From Heliocidaris tuberculata (lineage: Eukaryota > Echinodermata > Echinoidea > Camarodonta > Echinometridae): a stretch of DNA of 64,000 nt. Location of the stretch: contig CM046839.1 in NCBI GenBank assembly GCA_025618425.1, positions 5,470,033 to 5,534,032 on the forward strand, in the 5' to 3' direction. This document shows, in pieces, positions 13,366-27,025 of the stretch. Numbering within the stretch: the first letter of the stretch is position 1; every line of letters starts with the position of its first letter. The position numbers were made by a program, and so were the translations under genes. The notes under the pieces were generated by a model. It saw only the letters and a program-made list of their open reading frames with translations. It had not been told where the DNA came from and searched no databases.

Positions 13366-13747
13366 ACATAAATTTCCTATTGGTCTAAACATTACTGTTT
13401 GCTCTGTCATCTTTAATACTTACCTTCATTCTTCCCTCTCAATTTTCTATTAATAGAGCATTAATTCAGCAAGTAATCCTTAGCGAACCATGGCATGACG
13501 TTGCATGCATTACTCACAAGTCATGACGCAAATATTTAATCATATTATTATTGATCCACTCTGGCACTTTCTCATTGCTTTCCGACATTCTCTCTGGTGG
13601 TATCTACAAGAAATTATCGAAAGTACCACTTTTTCTAATATGATTTTTTTTTTAAGGTTAATCCCAGTTTTAGAAACCACTCAAGGAAAAGAAAATGAGA
13701 AGTTGATTTTTGAAGATGAATATCTTATCAACAGCAATGTCATTATT

Positions 13748-14048
13748 TTAGGTGGCTTAGCGAAACATAGAGGCACGCGAAGACGTCTAGACGCGTCCGG
13801 AACGCAAAATGCATATTGTTGAAAAATCATAATTTTATTTAGAAACATACCATTAAACCATAGAGCGGGTTAAAATACCTCTACTACCTTGATTAGGCTT
13901 AATATTACCAAAACTGTCATTAAAAATGTCAAAATACTCTTCTTCTTTTTTTCTTTTTTTTGTTGGTATTATTAACTTCTATCAATATTATGCCGTTGCG
14001 TTCCGGACGCGTCTTTTCGTACCACCCTGTTTCGCTAAAGCTACCTTA
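13748..14048. mobile_element. PIF/Harbinger-like miniature element (~300 bp)
   Basis: The TIRs are about 60 bp long. The left starts GGTGGCTTAGCGAAACA (13751) and runs into GACGCGTCCGGAACGCAA. The reverse complement of the right end starts GGTAGCTTTAGCGAAACA and runs into the same GACGCGTCCGGAACGCAA block. TTA lies on both outer sides, as in the 3-bp TWA duplications of PIF/Harbinger. The GC-rich arms stand out from the AT-rich centre, and no transposase is present. Confidence 0.75.
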
Positions 14049-14316
14049 TGAAGTAAATGCATTAGAAATACCATTGGTGAAATAAATGCGATGTTCTGGT
14101 TGTGGTAATAAATGGGTGAAGTTCTGTCTCTGCGGGATGGATGGAAGCGATATATCAACATGTGGTTGTATATGTGGTCAAATATATGATATCAACATGG
14201 TAAACGAGAAGGGCGGTGAACTAACTAATAACCGCCTGAAGTCTGGGAGTGAATTCGACGGTCGAAGAAAATCTGAGCAATGATTCTCAATATCAACAGG
14301 ACCATCCGATCCACCG

Positions 14317-14319
<3 letters not shown>

Positions 14320-14378
<59 letters not shown>
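14320..14378 (+). repeat. (TC)n microsatellite
   Basis: About 29 uninterrupted dinucleotide units. Confidence 0.97.
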
Positions 14379-14381
<3 letters not shown>

Positions 14382-15296
14382 CTCTCATTTCGTTTGCCTT
14401 CTTTCAATAAATTTATGCTACCTTCTAATGAACTGTAACGAGTGGTTTAAAAAAAATATAATTATTGAACTTTTGAAGACATGAGTTGAAACCGAACCAA
14501 AAGATTTTGCGACGCAAGATTCTCTGCATGAACGGTGACATTGTCATAGAACTTCCTTGCATTCAGTCATCCATGTATTAGGATAACATCTATGATTATC
14601 GAGGTTTTTTTCCACTCGGGGTACAAATAGAACCCTTATTAATCTGACTGATTGAAAATGGAACATTTAATTTCCATTTCTAAGCATTGGTTAACTTTTC
14701 CCTGAAAAGTTTAAGGATGCTTATTCTTACGCTCTTGAAATCAATCAACCCTTCATTCAGCTAATTGCACGGTCGACCATATTTATGATACCTTTCAATG
14801 TTGACTTGCACTATTAAAAAGTAACCCCACTCTTGATATTGTTTGAGAATTCTGTGAGTATTTTTTGTTTGTTGTTATTGGAGTTGGTTCTTTGATCAAT
14901 TTGATACATCAATACAAATGTATCCATGGGTTAAAAGAAAATGAAAGTGAACTTGAAAAGCTTGTTATATTCAAGTTTACCCTGGGCATTTTTCTTTCAA
15001 TCACTACCGTATTCATGTCCACGACAGAAAACGCAATCATCAAATAAGACGGGCAGTTATTTTTCACAGGCTTTTCTCTACTTCATGAATTATGAACGTT
15101 GGAAGTTGTGTCAGAAATTGACAGAGATGAAATGAATGCAGAATTGAAAAGCACCGCGAATATGAAATAGTGATTTTTTTTTTTTTTTTAATCTTCTGGT
15201 GAAATTCAAGCAATCAATGTTTGGTCTTTATCTTCCTATCCTTGAACCAGGCGCAGTGAATAATGAATAACCTCATTGCATCGAGATGAAATCTTG

Positions 15297-15310
15297 GTTA
15301 CCATGGTGAT
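15297..15310. promoter_or_regulatory. X-box-like site
   Basis: GTTACCATGGTGAT is an RFX X-box with one intact half-site and one degenerate half. Alone it is weak evidence. Confidence 0.25.
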
Positions 15311-15719
15311 AGCATGATCATTAATTTATTGGCGGGACCCAGATGAAAATATGCGTAAGCGCAAACAATGCGAGGAAATGATTTCCATATTTGCTTGCCA
15401 GAGGGGACAATGATTGAAGAATATAGCAGGTTGGATTCCAAACCTATGCATCCCTTTAACCTTTAGATGGGTATCTATATCTCTGTAGATCGACAACAGC
15501 TTCTATCGAGAGATAGAGATTAGGAAATCAAGTGAAAAATTGGGAGAGATGGATGGAAGGAATATTATAAAGCATATTATTAGATATGTAGAAGGAGGAA
15601 ATTTGCATTATGGGTAGATATTTTAAGCACTGAGATTGAACCGAGAACCGAGAAGCGAGAGAGTGGAAGGGAGGGAGTGGTAGAGAGAAATAAATGTGAT
15701 CCTTAGCAAAGAAATAATA

Positions 15720-15722
<3 letters not shown>

Positions 15723-15777
<55 letters not shown>
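15723..15777 (+). repeat. (GA)n microsatellite
   Basis: About 27 uninterrupted GA units. Its minus-strand translation gives a spurious Ser/Leu protein. Confidence 0.97.
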
Positions 15778-15779
<2 letters not shown>

Positions 15780-18700
15780 GGGTGGTGAATCGATGGATAC
15801 GTGGAGATAAAGTAAATCATGATTGTTGTTTATCACAAAAATAAGAACAACACTGCCTAACCACAAAATCATTATGACGAGAGTAAAATTCGTATATAAA
15901 TTATATCGGAGTGCATCTGAATAAGAACAATTTTCAAATTTGTACTTCACAAACAGTATCGACGGACCATGAATTATTCAATGATAATGTGGACTTTCAA
16001 AATGTGGAATGGTGTGAAGTGTGCCTTTACAGCTCGCAAAACAGCATGGGGTCATATAATTGATAGCCATGAATCAATACCCTACTGGACGCCACTCAAC
16101 TCAATTTTGTGCTACTGTTCGTATTAAAGTTCGTTCGTTCCTTGCCCAAAACGCACACACGGGTTAATTAATTATATTATCTGATCGATTCAATTTTAGT
16201 ATTTTGTTTGAGAAATTATTGGAGATTTCTTTCCCAATGTTTATACAGGTCTCTTATTAACACGAAGATCATTTAAGATCTGTAGCTAAAATCTATGCCA
16301 TTTTAATAATGAGTTGAACAGAATATAATTTTTCGGCCAAATAATTACAAAATTACAAGGCTCACTGGCCTTCTTTGTATTCAGGAGAAATTATTTTAGA
16401 TGTAACATAATACAGGAATTGGATGGAAGAAATCACTGCAACAACCTTCAAAATGGCAACAACTTCTCTGGCGTAGAGGGTCACGATCACGGACGCAGAG
16501 TAACAGTATACACCGTGAAGATAGCGATCTATAAATGGTGGGCATTACCTTTCAAGATGGACGTCATTGCGACATCATGTCGACCCATTTTACAGAGGAA
16601 CGATGTATTCTCGGGAGATAAACCCTTCCCTTGTTTCTTATCGATCGCGTAGTCAAATGTGTTGTTGAAATGACCGTTTGGAGCACGATTGTGCGGCGTT
16701 TTGTGAGGGATGCCCCCCCCCCCTCACACTCGCAAACTTATGTGTATGGGCATTATTCATGGGTACTAGGTTCAATTAACAAAGGAAAACTTGAAATAGA
16801 CAATCACATAAGCACATATCCTATACAGAATACGGAAATAAAGAATGTAAAATATATTTCAAACATTGAAAAAAAGAGTATGGCCATTTTTCTTCAAGCT
16901 AATAAAATCTAGTCTAAAAATATATACAGAGAGGTGAAGAAAGTGTGTCATGAGCCTTATGATATCATGATTAATGATTATCGATTGACCTAAGGCCTTA
17001 GGTTTATGACAGAAAATTTGATTAAGGTCTAATAAATCAATAGGGAGCCGTAATTATTAGCCTGGATCGAAGAAGAGATTTACTCAGATATGCTGGTCGT
17101 ATAAATTCTATCCCTCCGGTTCTAATTAGTACTCTTGACCATTAGTTGCTCACGTCTGCAGCATCAAAGTAAACATTTCATAATGGTCAAGGCTCGGGGA
17201 TTTTCCTCTTATTCTTCTCGCCTTCCACGTAACTTTGTCATCGTAGTCTATTTGCGAGAAGATGACACAACCGTTACCTTTGCCGCCATTTTGTTTACCA
17301 TAATTTTTTCGCGCCATCTCATCGTCCACATCTTAATGGCGACGAGTAATGATCGTCTGTGTGCTCAGCTGGTCCCAAGTGACACAGGAAGAGAGAGAAC
17401 AAAACTGATAGAAAGAGCGTGAAAGATAGAAAAGCGAGGGGAAAGGATGGAAAATTAAAAACTGAAGAAGCTTTACGGTTGCGCCTTTGAACGTTTTGTT
17501 CTCAAGGCCTACTTTACGGCATCTTCATACGCTTCATTTTTATAATTTCTTTGAAGTATATAGATCGTACGGAGAAACAATACAACCCTCCCACATCTCC
17601 ACTATGCGTATTGCAATCTTGCCTCAAGAACGAATAGAGAGGAAAGACAAAACAAGTAGAAACCGTCAGTGAATTTAGATTAAATCAAACTATTATGTAA
17701 TTCTAGATAATTATAATAAAACAGTGTCTGTGTTCGGCTTCAAAGCATAAGTCTGGAGCAAGGGAAATACCATTATTGGTGTTTGAAGAGAAAGAAAAAT
17801 TGCAAACATTATTTTATGACAAAATGCAATCAGATGCCAAATTAAAAAAATATAGACCTACAATAAAAATATCAATACTAAAATCATAATACATAATTAT
17901 AAAGGTAGGAAAATTATTGACCGAAGAAGTGAGGTGTAAAGCGTTCTCCGTTTATGTTCCTTGTGGAATACTGTTGATCAACGGAGCGAACATGCACCAA
18001 CGGTCTTTCGCCCACGAACCTAAATATCAATTCGATTCCCGCTTCAGTGAACTCCAGAGTATTTTGATCTTCGTTGAAATTCATCAGGAAAGAAGAGAGA
18101 GAGCGTGTGTGTGTCTCGAGCGAAGGCAAGTGCCGAATGCATAATGTTGTATTTGATGCATTTATTTAGACAGATATAGAGTGGATCTTAATGTGTGGAT
18201 ATGGGAACAGGGAGAGGTGCTACATCGCTTGGCAATTCCATCGCATAAAGCACCCTTGGAGAACATTTTGCATCGCTTGGGTGATTTAATCGCAGCTCAG
18301 ATTGGAAATGGCATTCGACTAGAATAAAGGGTTTATACGAAGAAGGGCATAAACATGAATCTATTATCTTTAATTCGCATTCGTTTCTTGAATTAGCCTA
18401 CTTATTCAGTGATATGAATAAAAAAAAGCTTTTGCATCTTATCAAAATACACGTTAATTCTTTCCGCATCTTGTCTAACGTGCATGAAAAGAATAATTTT
18501 CTTTGAAAACTTGAAAGAAAAATCACCAATTTTGATAACCTAAAAATGTTTTCTGCTTGTTTGTCAGCTGGAAACGTATTCCTCGTCGTCATGATTTGTA
18601 AATCAACCTTGAATATTGCTTAAATGACTCTGAAATCTATTGAAAGGTCAAAATAATCAGTACCAGTAGCAGCGACCATTCTTCTCTTCTTAACACCTCT

Positions 18701-20092
18701 ATTCTCATCATAATCACCTGTCGCATATCTTGATTCCTTCTCAAGTCTGCTATTCACTCACTTATGCAGCTTTCCATCGCCTTATAAACCCGTTTGTCAG
18801 CAACAACCTGTCAATAATTCAGAGCTGAATCTTTTATAATACCATCGATAAATGAATATATAATTTAGGTCCATTCATAAACTAAATCGACCTTCGCAAA
18901 ATTTCTATAAAATTCACTTTATCTGTTCTATATATGGTGGAAGAACCAAATCCAGCGATGATGATTAACGTTATACCAAATTTTGAATCTCGTCTTAAAT
19001 TAAAAAAAGAAAACGAGATTTGAAATCAGCTAAAGCGAACAATATTACTTCCGAAGTTTTACATGCAGTTATGGAACTATATATTATGTGAAAGCTGGAT
19101 GGATCTGTGGTTGTAATGTATCTTTGTAGGGGGTGATTTCTTGAAACAGTCTTGAGGCAGTGGAATTTCGGCTAAATTATTTCTTAATTCTGGATCTGTT
19201 CATATCCACTCAGATTTTTCTTTAAACTAATTATTTTATTCATAACATCTGTAGGCAATAAAATGCTTATTGTTTATGATTTACAGCATCTCTAAAGATA
19301 ATAATGAGAAGGATTGGTTATTGGGTGATAAGAAAAGTTATTCCAACAACAACAATGGCATTTAGAAGGTCTTTTGCAGTGGGAGTGGGCAGGCCGGAGT
19401 AGGTGGAACAATGTTGAATTTGAAAAACAGTAATGCGCTTTTAAAAAACAGGAAATCTGGAGGCAGAAAAAATAATCGCGAACGCCAACTTGAGCTCATG
19501 AGGAAAGGTTTCCTAAATAGAATCTAAACAACAAACACCCAGTGCAAAATTTATGCTGTATGCGTTAGCCAGTACACATTAATTTTAATCAAATTAACCG
19601 TTTACAGGCAGCCAGTTTATGATTAAGTCTTGTAAATCTTTGAAAGCTCTTCCTATCTAAAACATGAAGATGTTTAAATCTATCGAAATTTGTTGGTTCT
19701 TGAACAAATTCAATTTTACTCTTAAGCTCGCTCTCTCTCTGTCTCTCTTTAAAGAGTGATAGACATCATAGTTCTATTACTGATAAGTTTTATGGTTTTT
19801 AACTTGAACCGTCAAATCTTATCTTTCGGAATATACCGACCCTTCTCCTACATGACTATCAATACGAAATTTCGTCACCTATATCAGAATCACGACATGA
19901 ATCATCGAACCGCCATTATTCCTCCTTATACGTAACGACATTCACTTTAACATCTGAGTAAATTTGAACATAAAACCTCCTTGGCATACATGCATTTTAG
20001 AAGAAGGTTCTATATTTTACATTCATCTCAGGGCTTTTTGATAATGACATTGTACTTTACACAGGAGACACAGCTGGGAGAAGAAGGCCGAG

Positions 20093-20104
20093 TGCGCATG
20101 CGCA
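20093..20104. promoter_or_regulatory. NRF1-type palindrome TGCGCATGCGCA
   Basis: An exact TGCGCATGCGCA motif, CpG-containing and rare in this AT-rich window, matches the NRF1 binding palindrome normally found at housekeeping promoters. No exon or CpG-rich block is attached, so promoter function is not shown. Confidence 0.35.
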
Positions 20105-20900
20105 ATGTGGTCTAAATGGAGCTCCAAAATAATGTCCCAATTTACCCAGAATCCCGCGTTATAATTCAGATGAGAATATAACGTCACCAGAGGCATACAA
20201 GATTCTTCACGGTCTTGGTTTGAAGTAAACAGAAGGATTTATTAGACCCGGGCAATTTGAGCGCAGATTTCATCGCATTTATCATAAGAGGGGCCTTCTG
20301 AAGGGTTGTGAAGACAGATTCAAGTATCCATTTAGATAGACTTTACAAGTGCGTCCCCACTGGCTACTCTAAATGTTAAGTTTGCTAAGTAATTAATACC
20401 AAACGGTGCTGTGACACGGTGTAATTTTGTGTCTTGTGAAGCTCATGTGTCGCCAGGGCCTCAACAAAGGAGGCCAATTATTACAAATAGATTTCTGAGG
20501 TCGCCTGCACAGCTTCGTCAGCGCTCAGACATTCACCATGACGCGATAACAGCAAATCAGTTCTTTATTTTATAGTTATATTTAGTTATTAATTCCTGGA
20601 GGATTTTAGGAAGATATTTGTTTGTTTGTTTTTTATAGAAATATAGGAAGGAAATCATGAAAAATTAATAGAATCACTCAAATTTGAACTGAATGATTTG
20701 TGGAAACATGTCACATGAGATCGGATTGTTATTTGTGAAAGGTAATTGTGCATGACTGAGGTGGGTTAAGTTGACGCAACATACCCGACTCAACGGATAA
20801 AACATTCAATTAGATTCTTGCTTCATTTATTTTTACAATCAGGCATTCCCATTCCTTGCCTTAATACATGACTTACACTTTTCACACAAATTTGCAAAGG

Positions 20901-21489
20901 TTAAAGGAAACCGAAACCCAAGGAGAGAATCAATGTTATTGGAAAGTGAAAATTCAGAGAAGCACTTTACAAAAAGTTTCATTAAAATTGGTTAAAAAAT
21001 GAGAGTTATGGAAGTTTGAAAAGTCTCGTTTTACTTTCTATGGGGATCCTCAAATTGGCAAAATTGCTTCAAAATGGCTGAATTTGTGAACAACTCTCCA
21101 TTTGTTTTGTACACAGATTTTCAGATTTTCCCCATTATCTTTCAGGGTGCTCCTTGTCTCCTCCTGAACTCGACATATGTGGTGTAAAATACATTTTCCC
21201 ATTATATATGTTGAGTTCAGAAGGAGATTAACTGCACCTTGAAAGATAATGGGGAAAATCTGAAAATCTGAAAATCTGTGTACAAAACAAATCTGTGTTC
21301 ACAAAATCAGCCATTTTGAAGCAATTTTGCCAATTTGAGGATCCCCATAGAAAGTAAAACGAGACTTTTCAAACTTCCATAACTCTCTCAGTTTTTAACC
21401 AATTTTAATGAAACTTTTTGTAAAGTGCTTCTCTGAATTTTCACTTTCCAATAACATTGATTCTCTCCTTGGGTTTTGGTTTCCTTTAA
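20901..21489. mobile_element. 589-bp near-perfect palindromic foldback element
   Basis: Two arms of about 285 bp are inverted copies with only scattered mismatches and small indels, meeting near 21185. Ends are TTAAAGGAAACC (20901) and its complement GGTTTCCTTTAA (to 21489), both ending in TTAA. The arms share ordered blocks such as CAAGGAGAGAATCAATG and GGGGATCCTCAAATTGGC. There is no coding content. The high arm identity suggests recent insertion or gene conversion. Confidence 0.85.
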
Positions 21490-22810
21490 TTAAACTTTAA
21501 GTTACTTGTTGTATAAAAAATAACTAATCATTTCATTCGGAAAGACACTTATCTTACTTAGTAATTTTAAATCACATTTTTGTTGGAATTTAACCGGTAG
21601 CTTATCCCTTGTGGTTTTGTATAGTCTATCACTACAATCTACTTCATTCTGGGCCCGAGCTTTAACGTCACCATCCGAAGAACGAGACTCAGATTCGAAG
21701 CCCGGTCGGTTTATGCATGGGAAAATCAGGAAAAAGGAGAGTCAAGACCAACTCGTATCTCTCTCATGCCACCCATGCTATTTACATCTATAGGCATTGT
21801 AGCTATAGTTTTTACTCCCCTTCACCATTGACCCGGATATGGTAATGTCAAGAAAACGCAGCAATTGAAGTTAAATAATTCAACCTTTCAAAGAATACCC
21901 GGGTTTCCTGTTTCTCAATCTTCAATGTGAGGACCCCTTTCTATTCGATGACAAGGACAATTGGCGGTCACAACAAGCCGTCAACAACCTCGGTAAGATG
22001 AAAGATATTTATCGCCGAATAAATTCTCTTTTCTCCTGCTCACATTTTACTTGATGGATAGGACAGTGTGATAGCCAGTGTGTCGAGCACAATACATGAA
22101 TTCAGACATAAAAAACACAAAAACAATGGGCCTAAGTGCTCATTTATTAATCTGATGTCTTAAGGAATAAAGGATTTATTGTAATACGGATTTGCACTGC
22201 ACGCACTTTTACATTATTTGTACACAACACGAATGAAAAATTATATATACCCCATAGCTTCAGCTCCCATCCCCCCCCCCCCCACCACCACCACCAATTT
22301 ACCACCACCCAAACATATTAAAAGGTATTAATTCAAAATCATGTCGAGGTCGGATCTGATATTTTGCAGTTGAAAATCATTTTATTTTCTCCTATAAAGC
22401 TGCTTTTAGATCGAGAGATAGATAAGACCTTCTAAACTTATCTGATGGCGAGATGACTTTGAGAGAAAATTCTAGCGCAGGTGGGATGTACGGTTATAGC
22501 TGGAATGATGAACTATACCTTCCGGATTTATCTAACCTTGTTTCATTATTCAGTATACTGAATACGACCTGGTTTATGGAAAGAGTGCTACTGACCACAG
22601 AATGCGAATTAGCATTTAGAGCGTGCTTGCTAATTATTCACACCCGCAATTTCGTTGTGGCAATAATTCCTAATTGAACACCATTAACGGCGCGTTAGGA
22701 AAATTAGTCGTCTCTCTAATAATCACATAATCACGTTTTTATTATACATTTAGATTAGTTTTAAAATTATGTTGGCAAGCCGGTATACATCGGGAGCTCA
22801 TGCACGCTAT

Positions 22811-22812
<2 letters not shown>

Positions 22813-22855
<43 letters not shown>
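22813..22855 (+). repeat. (TG)n microsatellite followed by a T run
   Basis: About 21 TG units. Confidence 0.97.
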
Positions 22856-22858
<3 letters not shown>

Positions 22859-23180
22859 TTTATTTGTTTCCACGATCAGTTAACATAATGTATGTACAAT
22901 GAGAAAGCAAAATATAAGCATATAAATCAAGTGACATAATACAAAGGATAATACATATAATAACAGCTCAGTATAGTAAATATTTTCTCTTTTGTGTTTT
23001 GTATAGATTGTCTACTTTAATAATAATAATATTTTCGTAATTATCCCCCATTTACTTTACATTTGAAACAAGTGGAATAGATGACTATTGACAGGATTAT
23101 ACTAAGTAAAATGATATCCTATATGCAGGACATAGTTTGACATAGTTCTATCCAGAGCAAAATTTCAATAACATTTTACA
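22855..23180 (-). mobile_element. possible minus-strand LINE 3'UTR
   Basis: On the minus strand the sequence is AT-rich and ends ATCGTGGAAACAAATAAAAA directly against the (GT)n tract. This resembles the AATAAA-type 3' end of the LINE at 32.8 kb. No coding remnant is visible. Confidence 0.25.
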
Positions 23181-23289
23181 AAAAGGAAGAAAGAAAGAGA
23201 AAATACCAAACTGTGATATAACAACTTAAAATAGCATACATTATAGACTAATCTATCATAATGATTATTATCAGTGCTTTTTTCCCTCC

Positions 23290-23469
23290 GTTTCTATGTT
23301 TTTCCTTTCTCCTCTCTCTATGTCTATCTCTCTGTCTGTTCTCCACGTCGCTTTTTCTGCAGCATAATCTCTGTCTCTCTGTCTGTCTCTGTCTCTGTCT
23401 CTTTCTCTCTCTCTCTCTCTTTCACTACCCCCCCCCTCTCTCTCTCTCTATCTTTTTCTTTCTCTTTCA

Positions 23470-23504
<35 letters not shown>

Positions 23505-23533
23505 ACTCTCTCTCACTCTCTCTCTCTCTCTGT
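23290..23533 (+). repeat. (CT)n-rich tract with poly-C
   Basis: Imperfect CT/GTCT repeats with a C run near 23429-23435. Confidence 0.95.
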
Positions 23534-25721
23534 CAAATAATTTCATCATGAGTTGACATCGTCTGCATCTATGAACTGAGTGAAATCTGTGAGTGAGGGA
23601 TGAGAGGATAAAGTCCATGGTTAGCTCGGTTCTCTCCCATCATCATCCGTCTTCATTCTCACAGGGAGTCGGATACACAGTAACCAATTACCAGATTGAA
23701 AATTGCAGGTGTCCCCCAGAGAAATAGCCAATTCAATTTGAGCTTTACCGCACTACAGGATCCAATTCCCCTTTACATATCTAACTGATCTTCCCCGACC
23801 ATCCCTAGCTCTCTCTGTATCATAGTTCAGTCAATGGCGTTGCTAAAGGGAGTCGTGCAAGTGACACCCCCCCCCCCCACCCCCGCCTCGCCTATTCATA
23901 AAATAATTTTGCTATTTTGAAAATTTAAATCCTTGTTGGCAAATCCCCATATTTGATCTTTTTCTTATCATTTTTTTTTCTTTTCAAATTATCATTTTAG
24001 CTTAATTTGTCGTATAAGATCCGACAACTCCTCCCCCCCCCCCTTCTCATTCAAAATGTATAGAGTGACGCCCCTGATCTGATCACGATGTCTTGGATAT
24101 GCACAGAAACTTTCAATGTCCACATAATCATTCGATGTATACATGTATGGAATGCAGTAGGAATCACACTCCTTGAAGTCTAGCAGACGACATAATGAAC
24201 GATTAAGTAATGAGTCTGCAGACAATCATGAATAAGCGTCTATGAGGCATGCCGTCTGATTTCCGATATCAATCATGAATCTCTGGAAGCATGTCTCTGA
24301 AGAACCAAGAATATTCAACTGAAGAAGTAAACTTTATTAAATAAGGACTACTCATGCCATGAAAATATAGAATTTCTGATAACAGGTATGGATAAAAGCG
24401 TTATTAGTTCCGAAATCACTGACATGTCTCCAGCCAGTATTTTCACTCAGTAATATTATAGATTCCGAAATTTTGTTTTCCGATCGCTAGTTCCCTTTAT
24501 TCCCCTACAATATTCATCCAATAATGCTGCAAGTATGTACACAATATAACAATGACAATAGCATTATCTATAGTCACTCTTAGTGGATTTTTAAAATCAA
24601 ATCACACAAAGAACATACATGTACTATGTGAGAGAGATTGCACAATCATCCCCCTCCCCGATAAGCTGCATGGCGATGCATATGACACTAGGAAGGAGAG
24701 AGAGACTGTTAAATAAACACTAAACATTTCAACATGATCAATATCCCGGCTCCAACTTGAATTAAACATTTTGACTGATATCCATCACAATTAGATTCCA
24801 AACATAACGTAAGTCCAATCAATCGCAAACTACATCCCGAAAGTCCGAGGTATGTTTCCCGACTTCACGACTACATTTTATTTGCTGTGCTTGTAGCCCC
24901 ATTAAGTTGAATAAATATTTAGATTTACATTAAGTACTGCATCTTACAGATTTCTAAAGCAGTAAATCGGTCTCGGTTTCTTGCCATTTTTAACTTCCTT
25001 TATATCCACGTCCTCATTTATTTTTAAAAAGGGCCACTATCAAACCTCCATTGCTTATTGCGTTTGCCGCTAAATTAGATTCAAAAATAGGATAATTTGC
25101 ATGATCACCGTCAAAAATTCGCATCTTCATGTCAAAATACACCTAATATGAATTGATAATGTAAAATTCAAAAACACTTTTTTTTCAGTTTGATTTCATA
25201 TCGCAGTCTTTCACAAACAAAATAGACTGATGGAAGCGGCAGTAAAATGTAAATGGCAAAATGATTAATAATACAAATCTATTTTCATACTTCAGAGGAA
25301 CAACGTCTGTGTGTGCAAACTCGGCATGAGCACGCGCATTTTATGAATAGGTAATTATGTCCGCACGATTTACTTAGTTGCAATTAAGATGATTCTTCCG
25401 ATGCCCACGCATACTTGGAAATAACTATTATCTGAAGCCCTCTGGTGGCTATTTTGGTGTACCTGTCCTCAAAAGGGGGATTAAATTGCTGCAACTCGTT
25501 TCAAAGTTGATGAAATGTGACTATGTGTCGTTCAGACACATTTCAGCACTCTACCTGAATGTGCGCTGTGATTTGATAATTGCCTTGAGTAAAAACAAAG
25601 AGCCTCGGTCGAAGCAAGCCGCATCAACATTATTCTGCACACGTCCGCCATCGCCGAGTGCTCGCATCACCAGCAGAGGATGAGAAAAAAAATCGGTTTC
25701 GTTGTTTGAGATGTCAGACCG

Positions 25722-25729
25722 TGACGTCA
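25722..25729. promoter_or_regulatory. CRE palindrome TGACGTCA
   Basis: An exact full CRE in a short non-repetitive block of relatively high GC (25540-25760). No gene was identified beside it. Confidence 0.3.
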
Positions 25730-25920
25730 GCAAGTTGTGAAGAGAGGAAGAATTGAGAGGGGATGAGGAAGGGGTGGTAAATATTGATAACAGGTAACAG
25801 AGATAGAGAGGTAAGAATATACTGGGTGACGAAAAGTGACATAATGGCATTACTGGGAAAAGGGATGGAGAGCACGAGATGAAAGGGTGCAGAGGGAGGG
25901 ATAAATGGGTGAAGTCACTG

Positions 25921-26335
25921 TTAACCCTTTCAGGACAGGAATTATTTAAGCGCTAAATTGATCACATTTTGTGCTTCAAATTGGCAACATTAATTTTATC
26001 TTTTTTTGCTACATGGTTCAAATAAGGTGTAATGTCTTTGAAAAAAATATACATGGTTACGAATTTTATCGAAAAGTTGGAAGAATTGCTAATTTGGATG
26101 AAAAACAATGATTCTAAACCTTTCAATGTGTTGCCAATTTAAAGATTTTAAAGCTTTTTCTCATTTCTAAAATTCCTGGCATCAAACGCAATATGGTTAT
26201 GCAACAAAAATGGACATAGCGTGTGCATAAATTTTTGCTCATTCTACTCATGCATCTGGTATATTTTTTAAGGCTCTGAATCAAAAGTTATTGATCCAAA
26301 CCACAAAATGTGGTCATTTGTCTCGAAAGGGTTAA
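25921..26335 (+). mobile_element. TTAA-flanked piggyBac-like miniature element, copy 1
   Basis: The element is bounded by TTAA on both sides with TIRs CCCTTTCAGGACA and TGTCTCGAAAGGG (imperfect at two bases). The 4-bp TTAA duplication and CCCT-type start are characteristic of piggyBac-superfamily elements. The 415-bp body has no ORF of note and aligns along its whole length with 35520-35924 in the same orientation. Confidence 0.75.
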
Positions 26336-26555
26336 GGAGGTAGATGGCTATGCGATATCAAAGAAAGGGGGTAATGAGGGAAATAAATAGGGGAGGTATA
26401 AGGGGAGGGAGTAGTACCCTCTATTTCATTACAAAAAATATTTGCTGTAGGATTGCACATATTTCTGTTGTGGTTATTAACCTTGGGGTCTGTATAGAAA
26501 ATAAAGGGCAGTGGAGTGGCTATTCTTAAGAGGAGAAATTTCAGAAAGTCTAAGA

Positions 26556-26563
26556 TATTTTAG

Positions 26564-26594
<31 letters not shown>

Positions 26595-27025
26595 TCTCAT
26601 TTCTCAATATAACAAAATACAAATGAAATACATATATTCATAGCACAGAAATAGATAACAATATACACACAGGATAGTAAATCTCAACTTAACACTTGAA
26701 ATTCCGTAATAGACAAAGCAAAAATTGAGGAGAAAAGAGAGGAAACCAGCCAAAAAGCGTAGCTTGTAAGAGGTGGCTGATTTCCTGAATCGTAAAACAA
26801 TTGTCAAAAAGTAAAGGAGACAAGACTTTTCGGAAAATTAACAAGCTAAATAAAAAACAACAACAGGATAAAGAAATCAAGCCATGTAGGAAATGAAAAC
26901 AAAGAAGAGGGCATGTTTGTGTACGTGTTTGTTTTGGAGGAGGCAGAGAAGAGATGCTGAGGCTACGAGATACAGGGGTAAACCACTGAGGGAAAACAGT
27001 AAGTGGTAAATGAGAATACTCCAAG
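26556..27025 (-). mobile_element. possible minus-strand LINE 3' region with (TAAAC)n tail
   Basis: Read on the minus strand, an AT-rich stretch ends in GAAATGAGAAATAAACTAAAC and a run of TAAAC pentamers. These appear as TTTAG repeats at 26558-26592 on +. That arrangement is typical of a LINE 3'UTR with a short tandem tail. No recognisable reverse-transcriptase motif was found in the 111-codon minus-strand frame above it, so the assignment rests on the tail only. Confidence 0.4.

Larger units (their letters stand above)
14400..20900. other. non-coding DNA
   Basis: Apart from the GA tract and the motifs listed, nothing is supported. A short block at 17914-18140 is open on both strands but matches no known protein. 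Confidence 0.55.
21490..25540. other. non-coding DNA with simple repeats
   Basis: C runs (22270, 23869, 24033), the GT and CT tracts and a possible LINE 3'UTR are present. No exon could be supported. Confidence 0.55.

Noticed and set aside
17914..18144. Frames open on both strands
   Set aside because: No known domain, splice context or codon-bias argument favours either strand.
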